Source: Ditylenchus dipsaci (taxonomy: Eukaryota; Nematoda; Chromadorea; Rhabditida; Anguinidae). From it: 64,000 bases of DNA. A model generated the notes under the pieces. The model was not told the origin of the DNA and did not search any database. It was given only the letters and a program-made list of their open reading frames with translations. Position numbers and translations under genes: made by a program. The DNA lies in NCBI GenBank assembly GCA_004194705.1, contig SADC01000419.1, positions 97,457-161,456 of the forward strand. The letters are read 5' to 3'. Shown in pieces: positions 1-10,041 of the stretch (the first letter of the stretch is position 1; each line of letters starts with the position of its first letter).

Positions 1-1430
1 TGCAAAAAATAGAGAAAATTATCGAAAAAAACACATTTTCAAAAACAACAGGGGTCAAGGCAAAGTTTAACAACCTCGGAAAAACAGCAGGGGGGACCAA
101 GGCTTATTTTTTCGCAGGCAAAAACAATAAATATAGAGCCGAAAGCTTAATTAAGAGTTTGAAAATAAAGAAAATATGGCAGGTCATCACAATAGAAACT
201 TAAGCCCTCTGCATTCTTAAAGGGGCGCAGGATGTTTAAGAGCATACTTGCCCGTTTCCCGAAAAACGCCGCGGCATCCGCCGGTGCTTTTAAAAAATGA
301 GCGCCAACGCCTCCACCGCCACCGGCATTTTCAAAATTTTGCGGCGCGCCGGCCGCCGGCGCTTTGAAGGTGCCTTTTTTTCCGGCTGGCCACAGGCGGA
401 GGGTGGATCGCCGCTAAAAAAGTTGTGTTATTTAAAAACATTTTTCTTGCAATAGGAACAGCCATATTTAGATCAGTGCTGTTCATGTGTTTATTCTATT
501 TAACGACCTTATTGGTCAAAAAGCATGATATTGTTTATTATATTTCTACTTCTGTGGGAAATTTTAAGGAACAACCTACTTTGCACAATAAACCACCGTA
601 AAACTTTCATTAATTCCTTTCCTCAAAAATGACAGAATGTGCCGAAAATAACTTTATTTTCAATTTTCCAATGCTTAGCATTGGTACATTCACAGAATCG
701 CTCAGAGCAAGGCCACAAAGAGGTCAGCTGGTCATTAAACAATCGGCTGGACGGGTCAGCTAGTTGGTTGGACTGGTTTATCACACATTTGTGAAAGTTA
801 TCCAAGCAGTTGCCAAATTATCAAAAGATATCGATGGGAAAGCCAAAATATGATTTGCATATCTCAAGAAACTTAGGGTAACTCATAAAAAAGATACCTG
901 CCTGTTTCAGTTTATAACTTAAGATTTTCAAGTTTAGAGAAGAGAAAAATAGAGAAAAATCTTTAGAGAAAAATCTTTAGCCAGTCGATTCAATTATCCT
1001 TTTTTTTGAAAGGCCATATCTCAAAACTAATATTTCTGAAAGTCATTTCGTAAAATAAGTTTTGTAGCTCTTGAGCTGCGCTACAATAGGCAATAAACTC
1101 ATCTATATATTAATCTATTCGATCACCCAAAGTTATGAAAACGCTTGTGAAGTTCTCAAAATGAGCTCACAGAAGCCAAATACTGACTTATTCACAATAA
1201 TTAGGCTTAACGCCACTAGAAAGAACATATGCTAAGCTGAAAAATGGTATATACAGAAAAGATATAAGATCTGAACATTTATCAGAAATAAGACTTTGAA
1301 AATCCGCTCCGAACTTATACATCAGAACTTATAATTTGAAATTGTTACAATTGTGTATGAATAGATATATGAAGTGATTTTGAGCAATTTTGACATATTT
1401 TTGGAAAAGCAATCTGATTTTTTTTTGATT
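1..1430. other. Repeat-rich stretch without a gene
   Basis: I see no exon here. Positions 40-110 hold two copies of a dispersed phrase built on ACAGGGGGACCAAGG. Positions 232-410 are strikingly GC- and CpG-rich (CGCCGGC words) against AT-rich surroundings and resemble the mini-element at 17,637. Positions 915-1,105 match one half of the palindromic element at 8,604 and end in its signature TTGTAGCTCTTGAGC. The open frames here are short and show no recognisable motif. Confidence 0.5.
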
Positions 1431-1635
1431 ATTTAAAATTTCAAGATGGTGAAACCATGGTCATAACCCATACAAAGGGGGTTGAATTCAAATGCGAAAT
1501 TCATTCTTTGTTCAAACATTTCATCCTTTGACAACCATGATGATAATAAATAAAAATAAACTCATAAAGCGAACTTTTTCAAATTTCCAAAATTTTTATT
1601 TCAATTTTCGTTGATGATTTAATATGAATCAAAGG

Positions 1636-1815
1636 AGCATACTTGCCGATGACAATGCATACGGGACACTTTTTCTATTGCGCAGCTATTTTTAAGTCAT
1701 TTATAATGTACTGATAATAAATGATCAAAAAGGACAGAAAAGACACGGAAATCGAACTCCATATCGATAACCACCACACAACGCTCCTATACCACTAAGA
1801 CTGAACCAGCTTTCG
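1636..1815 (-). repeat. tRNA-derived SINE-like element (left IR1 copy)
   Basis: Read on the minus strand, a tRNA-like head (A-box-like TAGTGGTATAGGAGC and B-box-like GAGTTCGATTTCC) is followed by an AT-rich body and the phrase AAAAAGTGTCCCG. The same order occurs at 8,186, 14,682 and 44,630. The mirrored copy in the other arm is nearly identical. No functional tRNA is implied. Confidence 0.6.
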
Positions 1816-1903
1816 TAAGGCCACTTTACCTAAGCCACTTTTTGGTTTTTAACTTCAAGATATCAACAATACATAATCCAAACAATAGCTTTAGAGTATA
1901 ATA

Positions 1904-2329
1904 CAGTCGACTCTCGATTTGAGGACACCCAAAAAGTTCGTTCCCACCTAGGGTCCGACACATTTTTCAGCCCGATTTTTTAAATTTTTTCACCAGTTTT
2001 GTTTTGACAGTCTGGTTGCAAATATTGCAAACACTCTTATTTTGCCGATCGTTTTTTAATAACTAAATAATTTTACTACTAAAAAAGCAAAACCTCGATT
2101 TAAGGACAATCTTTTTCAAAAACCTTTGTCCTTAAATCGAGGTTTTGCTTTTTGAGTAGTGAAATTTTTTAGTTATTAAAAAACGGTCGGAGAAATTGGA
2201 ATCCTTGCAATATTTGCAACCAGACTGTCAAAAAAAACTGATAAAAAAAATCAAAAATCGGAATGAAAAAAGTGTCGGACCATAGGTGGGAACGAACTTG
2301 AGGGATGTCCTTAAATCGAGAGTCGACCG
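1904..2329. mobile_element. Palindromic pogo-like MITE, copy 1
   Basis: This is a full-length palindrome with arms of about 210 bp and almost no spacer. The ends are CAGTCGACTCTCGATTT and its complement, flanked by TA on both sides. That target and the CAGTC...TCGATTTAA style of terminus fit the pogo/Tigger branch of Tc1/mariner elements. The centre (2,086-2,156) repeats the terminal motif as AACCTCGATTTAAGGAC in inverted orientation. No transposase frame is present, so it is non-autonomous. Confidence 0.8.
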
Positions 2330-2508
2330 TAAAGTGTCCCGCGCGCGTTTGAATTTGCCAAATTCTCATTGTCATCAACAAATATGGTCCTTTGAAGAAA
2401 AATTTATGAGTGTTCCAAGCTGATTATTTGAATTAATTTGTTCTTTTTGTAGTATTGTTTAGTGACATTATCTGGCGGTTATGCATTTAAATCAGTCTGG
2501 CATTCTTG

Positions 2509-2757
2509 TTAAATCAACTTAAATTTCTTTTTTGCTTTTCTAACTTCTTCTTCATTCAAAGAGACAGCAGAATGATGATTAGAATGCTGAGAAACTTTTA
2601 TGGTTTTAAATTCTCCGTTGTCGTAATATACTTCAGTTGCTTTATCTTCATAAGGGAGTAAAACGAAAAGTTTACCATCCTTTTTTGAATATATGTCTTT
2701 GCTTAGTGCAACACTTAAATACAATAGAAAAATAAAGCTTATCAATTGCTTGTCCAT
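2509..2757 (-). CDS. Small secreted protein, 82 residues, copy A
   Basis: Intronless frame that starts with ATG and ends with TAA. Residues 1-19 (MDKQLISFIFLLYLSVALS) form a classic signal peptide. The mature part of about 63 residues is charged and lysine-rich, has no cysteine, and ends in a KKKFKLI tail. I do not recognise a family. The protein is identical to the one encoded at 7,274-7,522 in the opposite IR1 arm, although the flanks differ by small indels, which suggests selection or very recent duplication or conversion. It could instead be a chance frame within a repeat, but the signal peptide and perfect conservation argue for a gene. No cleavage motif or polyadenylation signal is obvious. 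Confidence 0.6.
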   Translation of the reverse strand: MDKQLISFIFLLYLSVALSKDIYSKKDGKLFVLLPYEDKATEVYYDNGEFKTIKVSQHSNHHSAVSLNEEEVRKAKKKFKLI

Positions 2758-3049
2758 TTTTTGAGAAAGATATTTTAAATTAACAAATCGGTCTACACCT
2801 AAAACAGTTGGCTCTGTATGTGTTCGAAGGTACGCCCAATAAAATATGCCTTGGTCCTTTTTGCGGTTTTTCTTGCAAAAAAAATCTTTTTTAGACTCAG
2901 AAACTATTTATGAACACTTTTAACCATTTTTAAGCGAAACAAACTTTTGGTATAAAAAATGTAAAGAAATTTTTTTTCATCTCCAGCCCTGACTAAATGC
3001 TACATTTTGACCGGAAGGTTGTAGGCATTCGCCTGTTGAACTTGTACTT

Positions 3050-3590
3050 CAACACTAGAACCCTCGAGCGGCCATTTTGTGCAGTTAAACTCAGTTTTCG
3101 ACGCTGATCCCGAATATTGTCGCAGAGGTGGCTAATTCGATGTTTTGAGCGGGTAAACACCCCATTGAATTTAAATCTAAAAAATCAGCAGCAGAAAATT
3201 TGTTTTAGCTGGTTCATGAGATGTTTTCAACAGTGAGAGGTGAAAATAGCATCTTTGAAAGCTGAAATCATAAGCTTTCCAACAACATATTTTTTTGGAA
3301 TTGACCATAATAAAATTTAAGGTCTTCGGTCCACAAAAACATTAGTGTCATCTTTTCAAAAACTGTGTTATTACTTAAATGTGCAAAATTACGTGTGATA
3401 ACGCCGTTCGTTCAGTGAACAATATATACCATTCAACAGAGCGAGAGAAACGACGCCAGAAAATACCTCGAAGTAAAGTAAAAACAAGCTTTTGGAGTGT
3501 TTTGCAAGACTCTCGAAAGAAAATTCAAAAATAGTTTCGACGTTAAAGTTGTATTTTGCTAAAAAAACCTAGACTTTCGACACCAGATTC
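3050..3590. repeat. Left arm of nested inverted repeat IR1-B
   Basis: Reverse complement of 5,090-5,622. Shared landmarks are CCCTCGAGCGGCCATTTTG, ATCCCGAATATTGTCGC and TTTTGCAAGACTCTCGAAAG. It lies entirely within the IR1 spacer. No coding sequence is recognisable. Confidence 0.85.
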
Positions 3591-3616
3591 GCATTCAGCA
3601 GTCTGGCTTGGACCCA

Positions 3617-3729
3617 CAAAACTCACTGTCGAATTCCGAATTCCACTCAAGACAAAAATGATTCAAATTTTTAAAGTTAAAATATTTGTTGTCTTAAGCG
3701 GAATTCAGAAGTCGACAGTGAGTTTTGAG
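3617..3729. repeat. Hairpin
   Basis: AAAACTCACTGTCGAATTC and its near complement (GACAGTGAGTTTTG) bracket about 40 bp of AT-rich loop. This may be a very small non-autonomous element; no TA or 8-bp target duplication is clear. Confidence 0.5.
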
Positions 3730-3908
3730 CAGGGCTCCCGGTAAAAATTTTCGAAAATAAGTACATTTTCTAAAAAAGTAAGATTTTGACACCGAAAATA
3801 AGCACATTTTCTAAAACACGCGAAAATCTACTTTAAACACTTTTTTCTCAATAAAGATACCACATTCAAAGAAATAAAACAATGGAAACAGTTTTTCTTT
3901 CCCATAAA

Positions 3909-4501
3909 CAGTCAACCCTCGATTTAACGACCCTGGATTTAACGGCACCCAAAATAGACCAATTTGGTCTGCATTGACTAAGATTCAGTCAAAGGGAACC
4001 CTCGATTTAACGGCACCCCGGGCCCGGTCCCTAGGGGTTCCGTTAAATCGAGGGTTCACTGTATCTCCTAACTCGATTTTTCTGTTCAATTCGTTTTGTT
4101 TTTTGCTATTTTTTGAGCGGAAAACAGAGCAAAATACATTGCTCAAAAAAAGCAAAAACAATAAAATTCAAATGTTTTTTCGCAGTCCTCATTTTTTCAT
4201 GAGCCGATCAAAACGCGGCGCGATTGATATCGAAATTCACCCAAACTTGGAGAGGAGCTTTGAGAGTTTCCACCTTCAGAGAATTCCTTGCATCTGTCCA
4301 CAGCGACTTTCACAAAGAGAATACTTGCTCCATAAACGCATTAGCCAGCTGAATGAAGAATACGACGCTGACAAGTTTGTACAGTCAACCCTCGCCGTTA
4401 AATCGAGGGTTCACTTCGACTAAATCTTAGTCAATGACGACCAAATCGGTCTATTTTCGGGTGCTGTTAAATTGAGGGGCCGTTTAATCGAGGGTTGACT
4501 G
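3909..4501. mobile_element. Pogo-like element with coding fragment inside
   Basis: The outer ends are CAGTCAACCCTCGATTTAAC and its complement, with TA on the right side. Each end is a block of about 120-150 bp that repeats the CCTCGATTTAACG motif several times in both orientations (around 4,000, 4,040, 4,383 and 4,490). Two SmaI/ApaI-like GC-rich words sit in the left block. The roughly 320 bp between the blocks carries a coding-like segment (separate entry). No pogo transposase is present. Confidence 0.75.
4200..4379 (+). pseudogene. Coding fragment carried inside the pogo-like element
   Basis: The plus-strand frame reads through about 55 residues including ERSFESFHLQRIPCICPQ and ISQLNEEYDADKF. 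A second segment at 10,447-10,620 encodes a clearly related stretch (QKSFQRFHFEEIPRVC then IGQLNRENCTDQ), with substitutions spread as expected for protein-level conservation. The two therefore derive from a real coding sequence that I cannot name. Here the fragment is bounded by transposon ends and lacks a start, so it is probably a captured exon. Confidence 0.5.
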
Positions 4502-5089
4502 TATAGTCATTACTCGTTATTCTGAAAAGGAAATCTGAAATTTTTCATATAATGGTTGTGACTTTTGTTGAAGATCTTCTGTCACTTGTTCTTCGCTGGA
4601 TCTACAATAAAAACTTCATCAGGAATTTGGCGCAGCATTCGATTGACTTGTGCCACTTAGTTGAAAGCTCATTTATTTGTGCGATTTTAGGCGCGACTTG
4701 TTTCGCCAGCTCCTCAGCTTCGGTGCAGTCGTAGTTTCAGCAGACGAGAAGAGCACAATCAGCAAATCTCCCAGCTTCACAATTCTTTCAATGACCTTTC
4801 CGGGGTTAGCCATCTTTTCCCATGGAAGCCAAATTGATTTAGTCTTCGCACGGAATGCAGTGAGCATGGAATTCGTCCTTTTCGAGAAAATGAAAAATGC
4901 GGCGCAGGCGAAATTTTGAAAATTCGAAGTGTTTTCTTACATTTAAGGCGTCGACTCAGAAAATAAGTAATAATAAGTACAAAATTACAAAATAAGTACA
5001 AATCTTATTAATAAGTACGATGGAGAGCACTGGTTTTGAGGTTGAAAGACAGTTTCATAAGCAAATATATCATACTGATTGCAAATTCA

Positions 5090-5622
5090 GTCTCAAAAGT
5101 CTAGGTTTTCCTGGCAAAATCTAAGTTTTACGTCAAAAAGATTTTTCAATTTTCTTTCGAGAGTCTTGCAAAACACTCCAAAGATTGTTATACTTTATTT
5201 CGAAATATTTTAAGAGCAGTTTTTCTTGCTCTATCGAATAGTATATACCGTTTTTCGAATGAACAGCCTTATTCACACCTGATTTTTCACATTTAAGTAC
5301 TAACACTATTTTTGAAAAAATTATAAAAAAATTTTTACCGAAAATTTTAAATTTAGTATGGTTCATACAAAAACAATATGTCGTTAAAAAGCTTATGATT
5401 TCAGCTTTCAAAAGAAGCTATTTTCCACTTCTCACTGTTGAAAACATCTCATTAACTAGCTAGAACAAATTTTCTGCTGCTGATTTTTAAGGGTATAAAT
5501 TCAATGGGATGTTCACTCGCTCAAATCATCGAATTAGCCAACTCTGCGACAATATTCGGGATCAGCGTCGAAAACTGAGTCCAACTGCACAAAATGGCCG
5601 CTCGAGGGCTCTAGTGTTAATG
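5090..5622. repeat. Right arm of nested inverted repeat IR1-B
   Basis: Mirror of 3,050-3,590. The region between the arms holds a 110-bp hairpin (3,617-3,729) and the pogo-like element at 3,909-4,501, so at least three layers of palindrome are nested here. Confidence 0.85.
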
Positions 5623-5744
5623 GCTTTTGAGGCACTTTTTGAAAACTGATTTTGAGCAAGTTATCTCTCAATTTGCAGTCAGTCATAACTAACTACAAGG
5701 AAAGAATAATTCATCTAGGAGCATTTTCGAAAAAGTAGAATGAG

Positions 5745-6365
5745 CAAGAAAAGAAGCAAGCACGCTAAGAAAATAAAAACCTCAAATAATGATTTGTTGA
5801 GGAACAAGCTGTTCTTTTATGCCAAAATTCTATTAAAATCGAGTAGCGCCACGCCCGCATGCGCACTGACTGGATTTTTCCTTGTTGACTTTGTTCACAC
5901 GCTAAGAAATTTTGACGAGAGAGATAGTTAGATAAGAAACCTGAAAAAAATCGATAATGCTTTATCACGTTATTTTGACTCTGGACCTGGATTAATTCCG
6001 TTTTCTGGAATTACAACTTTGTTATGAATTTTGTTTTCTGGAATCTCGTTCCAGACAGCCCAGATCCATAGTCATTTTCAAATGGTCTTTGTGTGGGGAA
6101 CGTGATGGTGAGAGACTGTGAGAGAAAAAAATAAAGTAACGTGATAAAGCATTATTGATTAGTTCAGGTCTCTCTCGTTAAGATTTGATATCATGCTTCG
6201 TTCCGAACAAAGTCAACAATAAAAAATTCAGTCAGTGCGCATGCGGGCGTGGCGCTACCAATTTTTTTAAACAAATTTTGGTATAAAAGAACAGCTTGTT
6301 CCTCAACAAAATCATTATTTATTAATTTTTCAAATCTTTTTTTCAGCGTGCTTACTTTTTTATAT
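5745..6365. repeat. Palindromic element with GC-rich inner pair
   Basis: Arms 5,745-5,985 and 6,125-6,365 are reverse complements. The most visible pair is GTAGCGCCACGCCCGCATGC (5,843) against its complement at 6,235-6,257, plus AATGCTTTATCACGTTA against TAACGTGATAAAGCATT. The centre has a duplicated TTCTGGAAT phrase. No transposase is seen; it is probably a non-autonomous DNA transposon. Confidence 0.75.
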
Positions 6366-7029
6366 GTATAGTTGTTCTACTTTTTTTGAAGACTGCTCTC
6401 AGATAAATTATTCTTTATTTTGTAATTAATTATGATTGACTGCAGATTGAATGATAACTTGCTTAAATCAGTCTTCGAAAAATGAAATTTTCACAGGCAA
6501 AATGCCCGCTAAAATACCATTAGTCAAGGCTGCAGATGAATTTTTTTTAGAATAAGATACAAGACCTTTGAAAATGCTTTCTTAAAACTTACTTGCAGCT
6601 TGACTGAGTTGGTGAAAAGTTATTATTTCGACGATATGCCGAAATATGCCTTAGTCCCCCGTGTAGATGTTTTTGCGAAAATTGGAAAAATTGCTTGGTG
6701 TCTTTGTTGTTTTTTGGCACAACTTTTTTTAATATTTTTATTTTGGGTTTTAGGCTTAGGCAAGGTTAGGCCATGGATGTTAAGACAGACTCAACATGCT
6801 TTTGAGGCTTAAAAAAGTGAAAAACATTTTTACCCCAGAATCCGACCTTTTAAAATGCTGTAACTACCCTTGCAAACAACAAGTTTAGGCTTAGCCCTTA
6901 GGCTTGGGGGTAGGCCAGTGTACGGAAGTTGTGACTAATGAAGAGTTTACACACATTTTCCGGGGTCTGGGACATAATTCGGGTTCTTTTTACTTAAGTA
7001 AAAAAGGTGAAAATCGTTTGAAATATGCC
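6366..7029. other. Interval with TTAGGC-rich phrase
   Basis: I find no exon here. Positions 6,745-6,920 carry two copies of the dispersed phrase built on TTAGGCTTAGGCAAGG followed by TAGGCCA, and GCCTTAGTCCCCC at 6,648. The short frame starting near 6,600 is hydrophobic repeat translation. Confidence 0.4.
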
Positions 7030-7273
7030 ATTTAGTCAGGGCTGGAGATGAAAAAAAGTTTTCCTTATATTTTTCATAAAAAAATTTTGTTTTGCTTTAA
7101 GATGGTTAAAAGTGCTTATAAATAGTTTCTGAGTGTGACAAAAAAGATTTTTTTGCAAGAAAAACCGCAAAAAGGACCAAGGCATATTTTATTGGGCGTA
7201 CCTTCGAACACATACAGAGCCAACTGTTTTTAGGTGTAGACCGATTTGTTAATTTAGAATATCTTTCTCAAAA

Positions 7274-7522
7274 ATGGACAAGCAATTGATAAGCTTTATT
7301 TTTCTATTGTATTTAAGTGTTGCACTAAGCAAAGACATATATTCAAAAAAGGATGGTAAACTTTTCGTTTTACTCCCTTATGAAGATAAAGCAACTGAAG
7401 TATATTACGACAACGGAGAATTTAAAACCATAAAAGTTTCTCAGCATTCTAATCATCATTCTGCTGTCTCTTTGAATGAAGAAGAAGTTAGAAAAGCAAA
7501 AAAGAAATTTAAGTTGATTTAA
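7274..7522 (+). CDS. Small secreted protein, 82 residues, copy B
   Basis: Identical in protein sequence to the minus-strand copy at 2,509-2,757; the two genes face away from each other across the IR1 spacer. The signal peptide covers residues 1-19 and the mature chain is short, lysine-rich and cysteine-free. About 70 bp upstream lies the dispersed phrase GAACACATACAGAGCC, also present before copy A. It may have been carried with the repeat and act as a promoter, but that is inference. The start ATG sits in the context CTCAAAAATGG, a good eukaryotic start context. Confidence 0.6.
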   Translation: MDKQLISFIFLLYLSVALSKDIYSKKDGKLFVLLPYEDKATEVYYDNGEFKTIKVSQHSNHHSAVSLNEEEVRKAKKKFKLI

Positions 7523-7701
7523 CAAGAATGCCAGACTGATTTAAATGCATAACCGCCAGACAATGTCACTAAACAATACTACAAAAAGAACAAATTAATT
7601 CAAATATTCAGCTTGAAACACTCATAATTTTTGCTTCAAAGGACCATATTTGTTGATGACAATGAGAATTTGGCAAATTCAAACGCGCGCGGGACACTTC
7701 A

Positions 7702-8092
7702 CGGTCGACTCACCTATGGTCCGACACTTTTTTCATCCCAATTTTTGATTTTTTCTATCAGTTTTGTTTTTACAGTCTGGTTGCAAATATTGCAAGGATT
7801 CCAATTACTCCGACCGTTTTTTAATAACTAAAAAATTTCACTACTCAAAAAGCAAAACCTCGATTTAAGGACAAAGATTTTTGAAAAAGATTGTCCTTAA
7901 ATCGAGGTTTTGCTTTTGAGTAGTAAATTATTTAGTTATTAAAAACGATCGGCAAAATAAGAGTGTTTGCAATATTTGCGACCAGACTGTAAAAACAAAA
8001 CTGGGGAAAAAATCGAAAATCGGGCTAAAAAATGTGTCGGACCCTAGGTGGGAACGAACTTTTTGGGGTGTCCTCAAATCGAGAGTCGACTG
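7702..8092. mobile_element. Palindromic pogo-like MITE, copy 2 (terminal deletion)
   Basis: Counterpart of 1,904-2,329 in the right IR1 arm. One end is intact (GAGAGTCGACTG before TA). At the other, CGGTCGACT is followed directly by internal sequence, so about 30 bp were lost. The central inverted AACCTCGATTTAAGGAC pair is intact at 7,855-7,912. Confidence 0.8.
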
Positions 8093-8185
8093 TATTATAC
8101 TCCAAAACTATTGTTTGGATTATGTATTGTTGATATCTTGAAGTTAAAAACCAAAAGGTGGCTTAGGTAAAGTGGCCTAACGAAA

Positions 8186-8365
8186 GCTGGTTCAGTCTTA
8201 GTGGTATAGGAGCGTTGTGTGGTGGTTATCGATATGGAGTTCGATTTCCGTGTCTTTTCTGTCCTTATTGATCATTCATTATCAGTACATTATAAATGAC
8301 TTAAAAATAGCTGCGCAATAGAAAAAGTGTCCCGTATGCATTGTCATCGACAAGTATGCTCATTT
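8186..8365 (+). repeat. tRNA-derived SINE-like element (right IR1 copy)
   Basis: Mirror copy of the element at 1,636-1,815: tRNA-like head with internal RNA polymerase III promoter-like boxes, AT-rich body, then AAAAAGTGTCCCG. The head and body are colinear with the copies at 14,682 and 44,630, although the tRNA-like parts have diverged strongly. Confidence 0.6.
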
Positions 8366-8603
8366 GATTCATATTAAATCATCAACGAAAATCGAAATAA
8401 AAATTTTGGAAATTTGAAAAAGTTTGCTTTATGAGTTTGTTTTATTTATTATCATCATGGTTGTCAAAGGATGAAATGTTTGTACAAGGAATGAATTTCG
8501 CATTTGAATTCAACCTCTTTTTTATCGCTGTATCACGAGCGTTTACATAAATTTAATTGGTCACTTTTTATTTCAAGCGTTACTGCAAGATCTTATCACC
8601 ATG

Positions 8604-8833
8604 TTGTAGCGCAGCTCAAGGGCTACAAAAACCATGTCCTGAATAAATAAATTTCAAGTGTGAATATATGGCTTTCTGTAAAAAACAATCTTCTGAAAAA
8701 AGACCAAAATCTAAAAATTGGGAAAAGGTGCATTTTGGTTGATTTTTTGTTTTTTTAGAAGTCCATATATCGACACTAAAAATTAAAAGATTCTGTAATT
8801 AGTTTTCTCTGGCTTTCGAGCTGCGCTACAAGA
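8604..8833. mobile_element. Palindromic MITE with TTGTAGC termini
   Basis: The ends are TTGTAGCGCAGCTCAAG and its complement CGAGCTGCGCTACAA, and the interior is an imperfect palindrome. Half copies occur at 915-1,105 and 53,766-53,910. The terminus itself can form a hairpin (GTAGC...GCTAC). No protein is encoded. Confidence 0.6.
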
Positions 8834-8898
8834 TGTCGATAAGAGTTATTCGTGACACTGAATATTCAATATAAAATTTGATCACTGAAAGTGATGAA

Positions 8899-9150
8899 TA
8901 GTGCTGATCACCGAACCGGATTCTGGCCGGATGCCGGTTTTGGGTATTTGGTTTTTCTCGAAAATCCGGTCCGGAAAGGTCGATTTGGAAAAAATATATG
9001 AATAAAGTTGTACTTTTGCAAATTCGGTAATATTATTGAAAATCCGGAATCCAGCCGGTTTCCGGATTTTCCCCAAAATCCGGTCTCGAATCTGCTCAAG
9101 TATGAGCAATCCGGTCCGGAATTAATTCGGTCACCCAGGCATCAGCACTA
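8899..9150. mobile_element. hAT-type MITE, 252 bp
   Basis: The terminal inverted repeat begins TAGTGCTGAT at both ends, and the flanks are GTGATGAA on the left and GCGATGAA on the right, a 7/8 match for the 8-bp target duplication typical of hAT elements. Both subterminal zones are packed with CCGGTTCC/CCGGAAT words, a common feature of transposase-binding regions. It is non-coding. Confidence 0.75.
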
Positions 9151-9520
9151 GCGATGAATACCCTTGTCAACTTTTTAAGACGACCTGAAAAGCCTTTGGT
9201 GCCAAATGGGGCTTAACCAAAAAAAATCAAGCTAATTTCAAAATGTTAGTTGAAAGAGAAGATTCAGGACTACAAAATGGTATATGAAAAAGAGAGAAGA
9301 TCTCAACATTTATGAGAAATAAGTAGGGTTGTCGACGCGTCGAAATTTTCGACGCGTCGAGTCGAGTCGAAAGTCGAAATTTTTGACTTGCCAAAAAAGT
9401 TTCTGCGCGCTGGTAAAATTTTAACAGATGAATTTATTTAAAACAATTCCGCAACCCGTAACAACCTTTTAAACAAAATCACATATCACTTTCTAACAAA
9501 AGACAAATTATTTCTTTTGA

Positions 9521-9859
9521 TTATTCCTCAGTATTCTTGCTAGCTTTTGCCAAAATTTGATCCGCCAATTCTGCCTTGATGATAAGTAGGTTAGCCGCTG
9601 TTTGTCTACCCAACCGAGACCTAAGTGAATTGGGAAACAGCAGACTGGCTTTGGAAAAGCATCTTTCCGACGCGACGCTTGAAAGAGAAATTGCAAGATA
9701 TTTGCGAGCAAGTTTGGCCAAATTCGGAAAACGCCCAGCATTCGTCGCCCACCACTGATATACTGCTTTATGTCCTGTATCATGCGGCTTTGGTAATGGC
9801 ATTTTCTTCTCACTTAGGAATCTGTTGACCTCCTCCTCAAATTTCAAAGGTTTATTCAT
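9521..9859 (-). CDS. hAT transposase C-terminal dimerisation domain
   Basis: The frame of 112 residues contains YQWWATNAGRFPNLAKLARK then SSVASERCFSKASLL and RLGRQTAANLLIIKAEL. The W-W-x(n)-P-x-L-x-x-L-A-R and S-x-x-x-E-R-x-F-S motifs are the hallmark of the hAT dimerisation region (hAT family C-terminal domain). A complete transposase would be 500-700 residues, so only the C-terminal end survives. The true N-terminus of this piece is unknown; the listed ATG is internal to the original protein. Confidence 0.88.
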   Translation of the reverse strand: MNKPLKFEEEVNRFLSEKKMPLPKPHDTGHKAVYQWWATNAGRFPNLAKLARKYLAISLSSVASERCFSKASLLFPNSLRSRLGRQTAANLLIIKAELADQILAKASKNTEE

Positions 9860-9876
9860 GATAAAGGTGAGATCTA

Positions 9877-10041
9877 CTACAGTATAAATGTAACACGGTT
9901 CTTTTCCGTTATTGACAGGGTTAAATTTAGATGACCTGTGAAGCGTGTTGTGGATGCACTTTTGCTTTGCTTGATTTCATCGCCACAGACGCATATGGCC
10001 TTGTCACCCGACTTCTTGAAATACTTCCAAACGGTAGACAT
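9877..10041 (-). CDS. BED zinc-finger fragment of hAT transposase
   Basis: A 54-codon frame starts with ATG at 10,041 and stops at TAG. It opens MSTVWKYFKKSGDKAICVC and continues to TTRFTGHLNL. This is the BED-finger layout: the aromatic VWKYF, then C-x2-C-like CVC, then T-x-x-L/F-x-x-HL. BED fingers bind the transposon ends. The fragment ends where the coding region was deleted and is one frame away from the downstream C-terminal part. Confidence 0.8.
   Translation of the reverse strand: MSTVWKYFKKSGDKAICVCGDEIKQSKSASTTRFTGHLNLTLSITEKNRVTFIL

Larger units (their letters stand above)
1480..2999. repeat. Left arm of inverted repeat IR1
   Basis: This stretch is the near-exact reverse complement of 7,030-8,524. 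Shared landmarks in mirrored order are the SINE-like segment, the palindromic pogo-like element and the 82-codon gene. Small indels and substitutions separate the arms, so this is a real duplication rather than the same DNA read twice. The 4-kb spacer holds further nested inverted repeats. Confidence 0.9.
7030..8524. repeat. Right arm of inverted repeat IR1
   Basis: Reverse complement of 1,480-2,999. The arm begins at CATTTAGTCAGGGCTGG and runs to the sequence matching the TTGAATTCAAATGCG block of the left arm. The pogo-like element in this arm has lost about 30 bp just inside one terminus, which is the clearest structural difference between the arms. Confidence 0.9.

Noticed and set aside
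6745..6920. Interstitial nematode-type telomere repeat (TTAGGC)n
   Set aside because: Only two adjacent TTAGGC units occur, inside a longer dispersed phrase; there is no tandem array.
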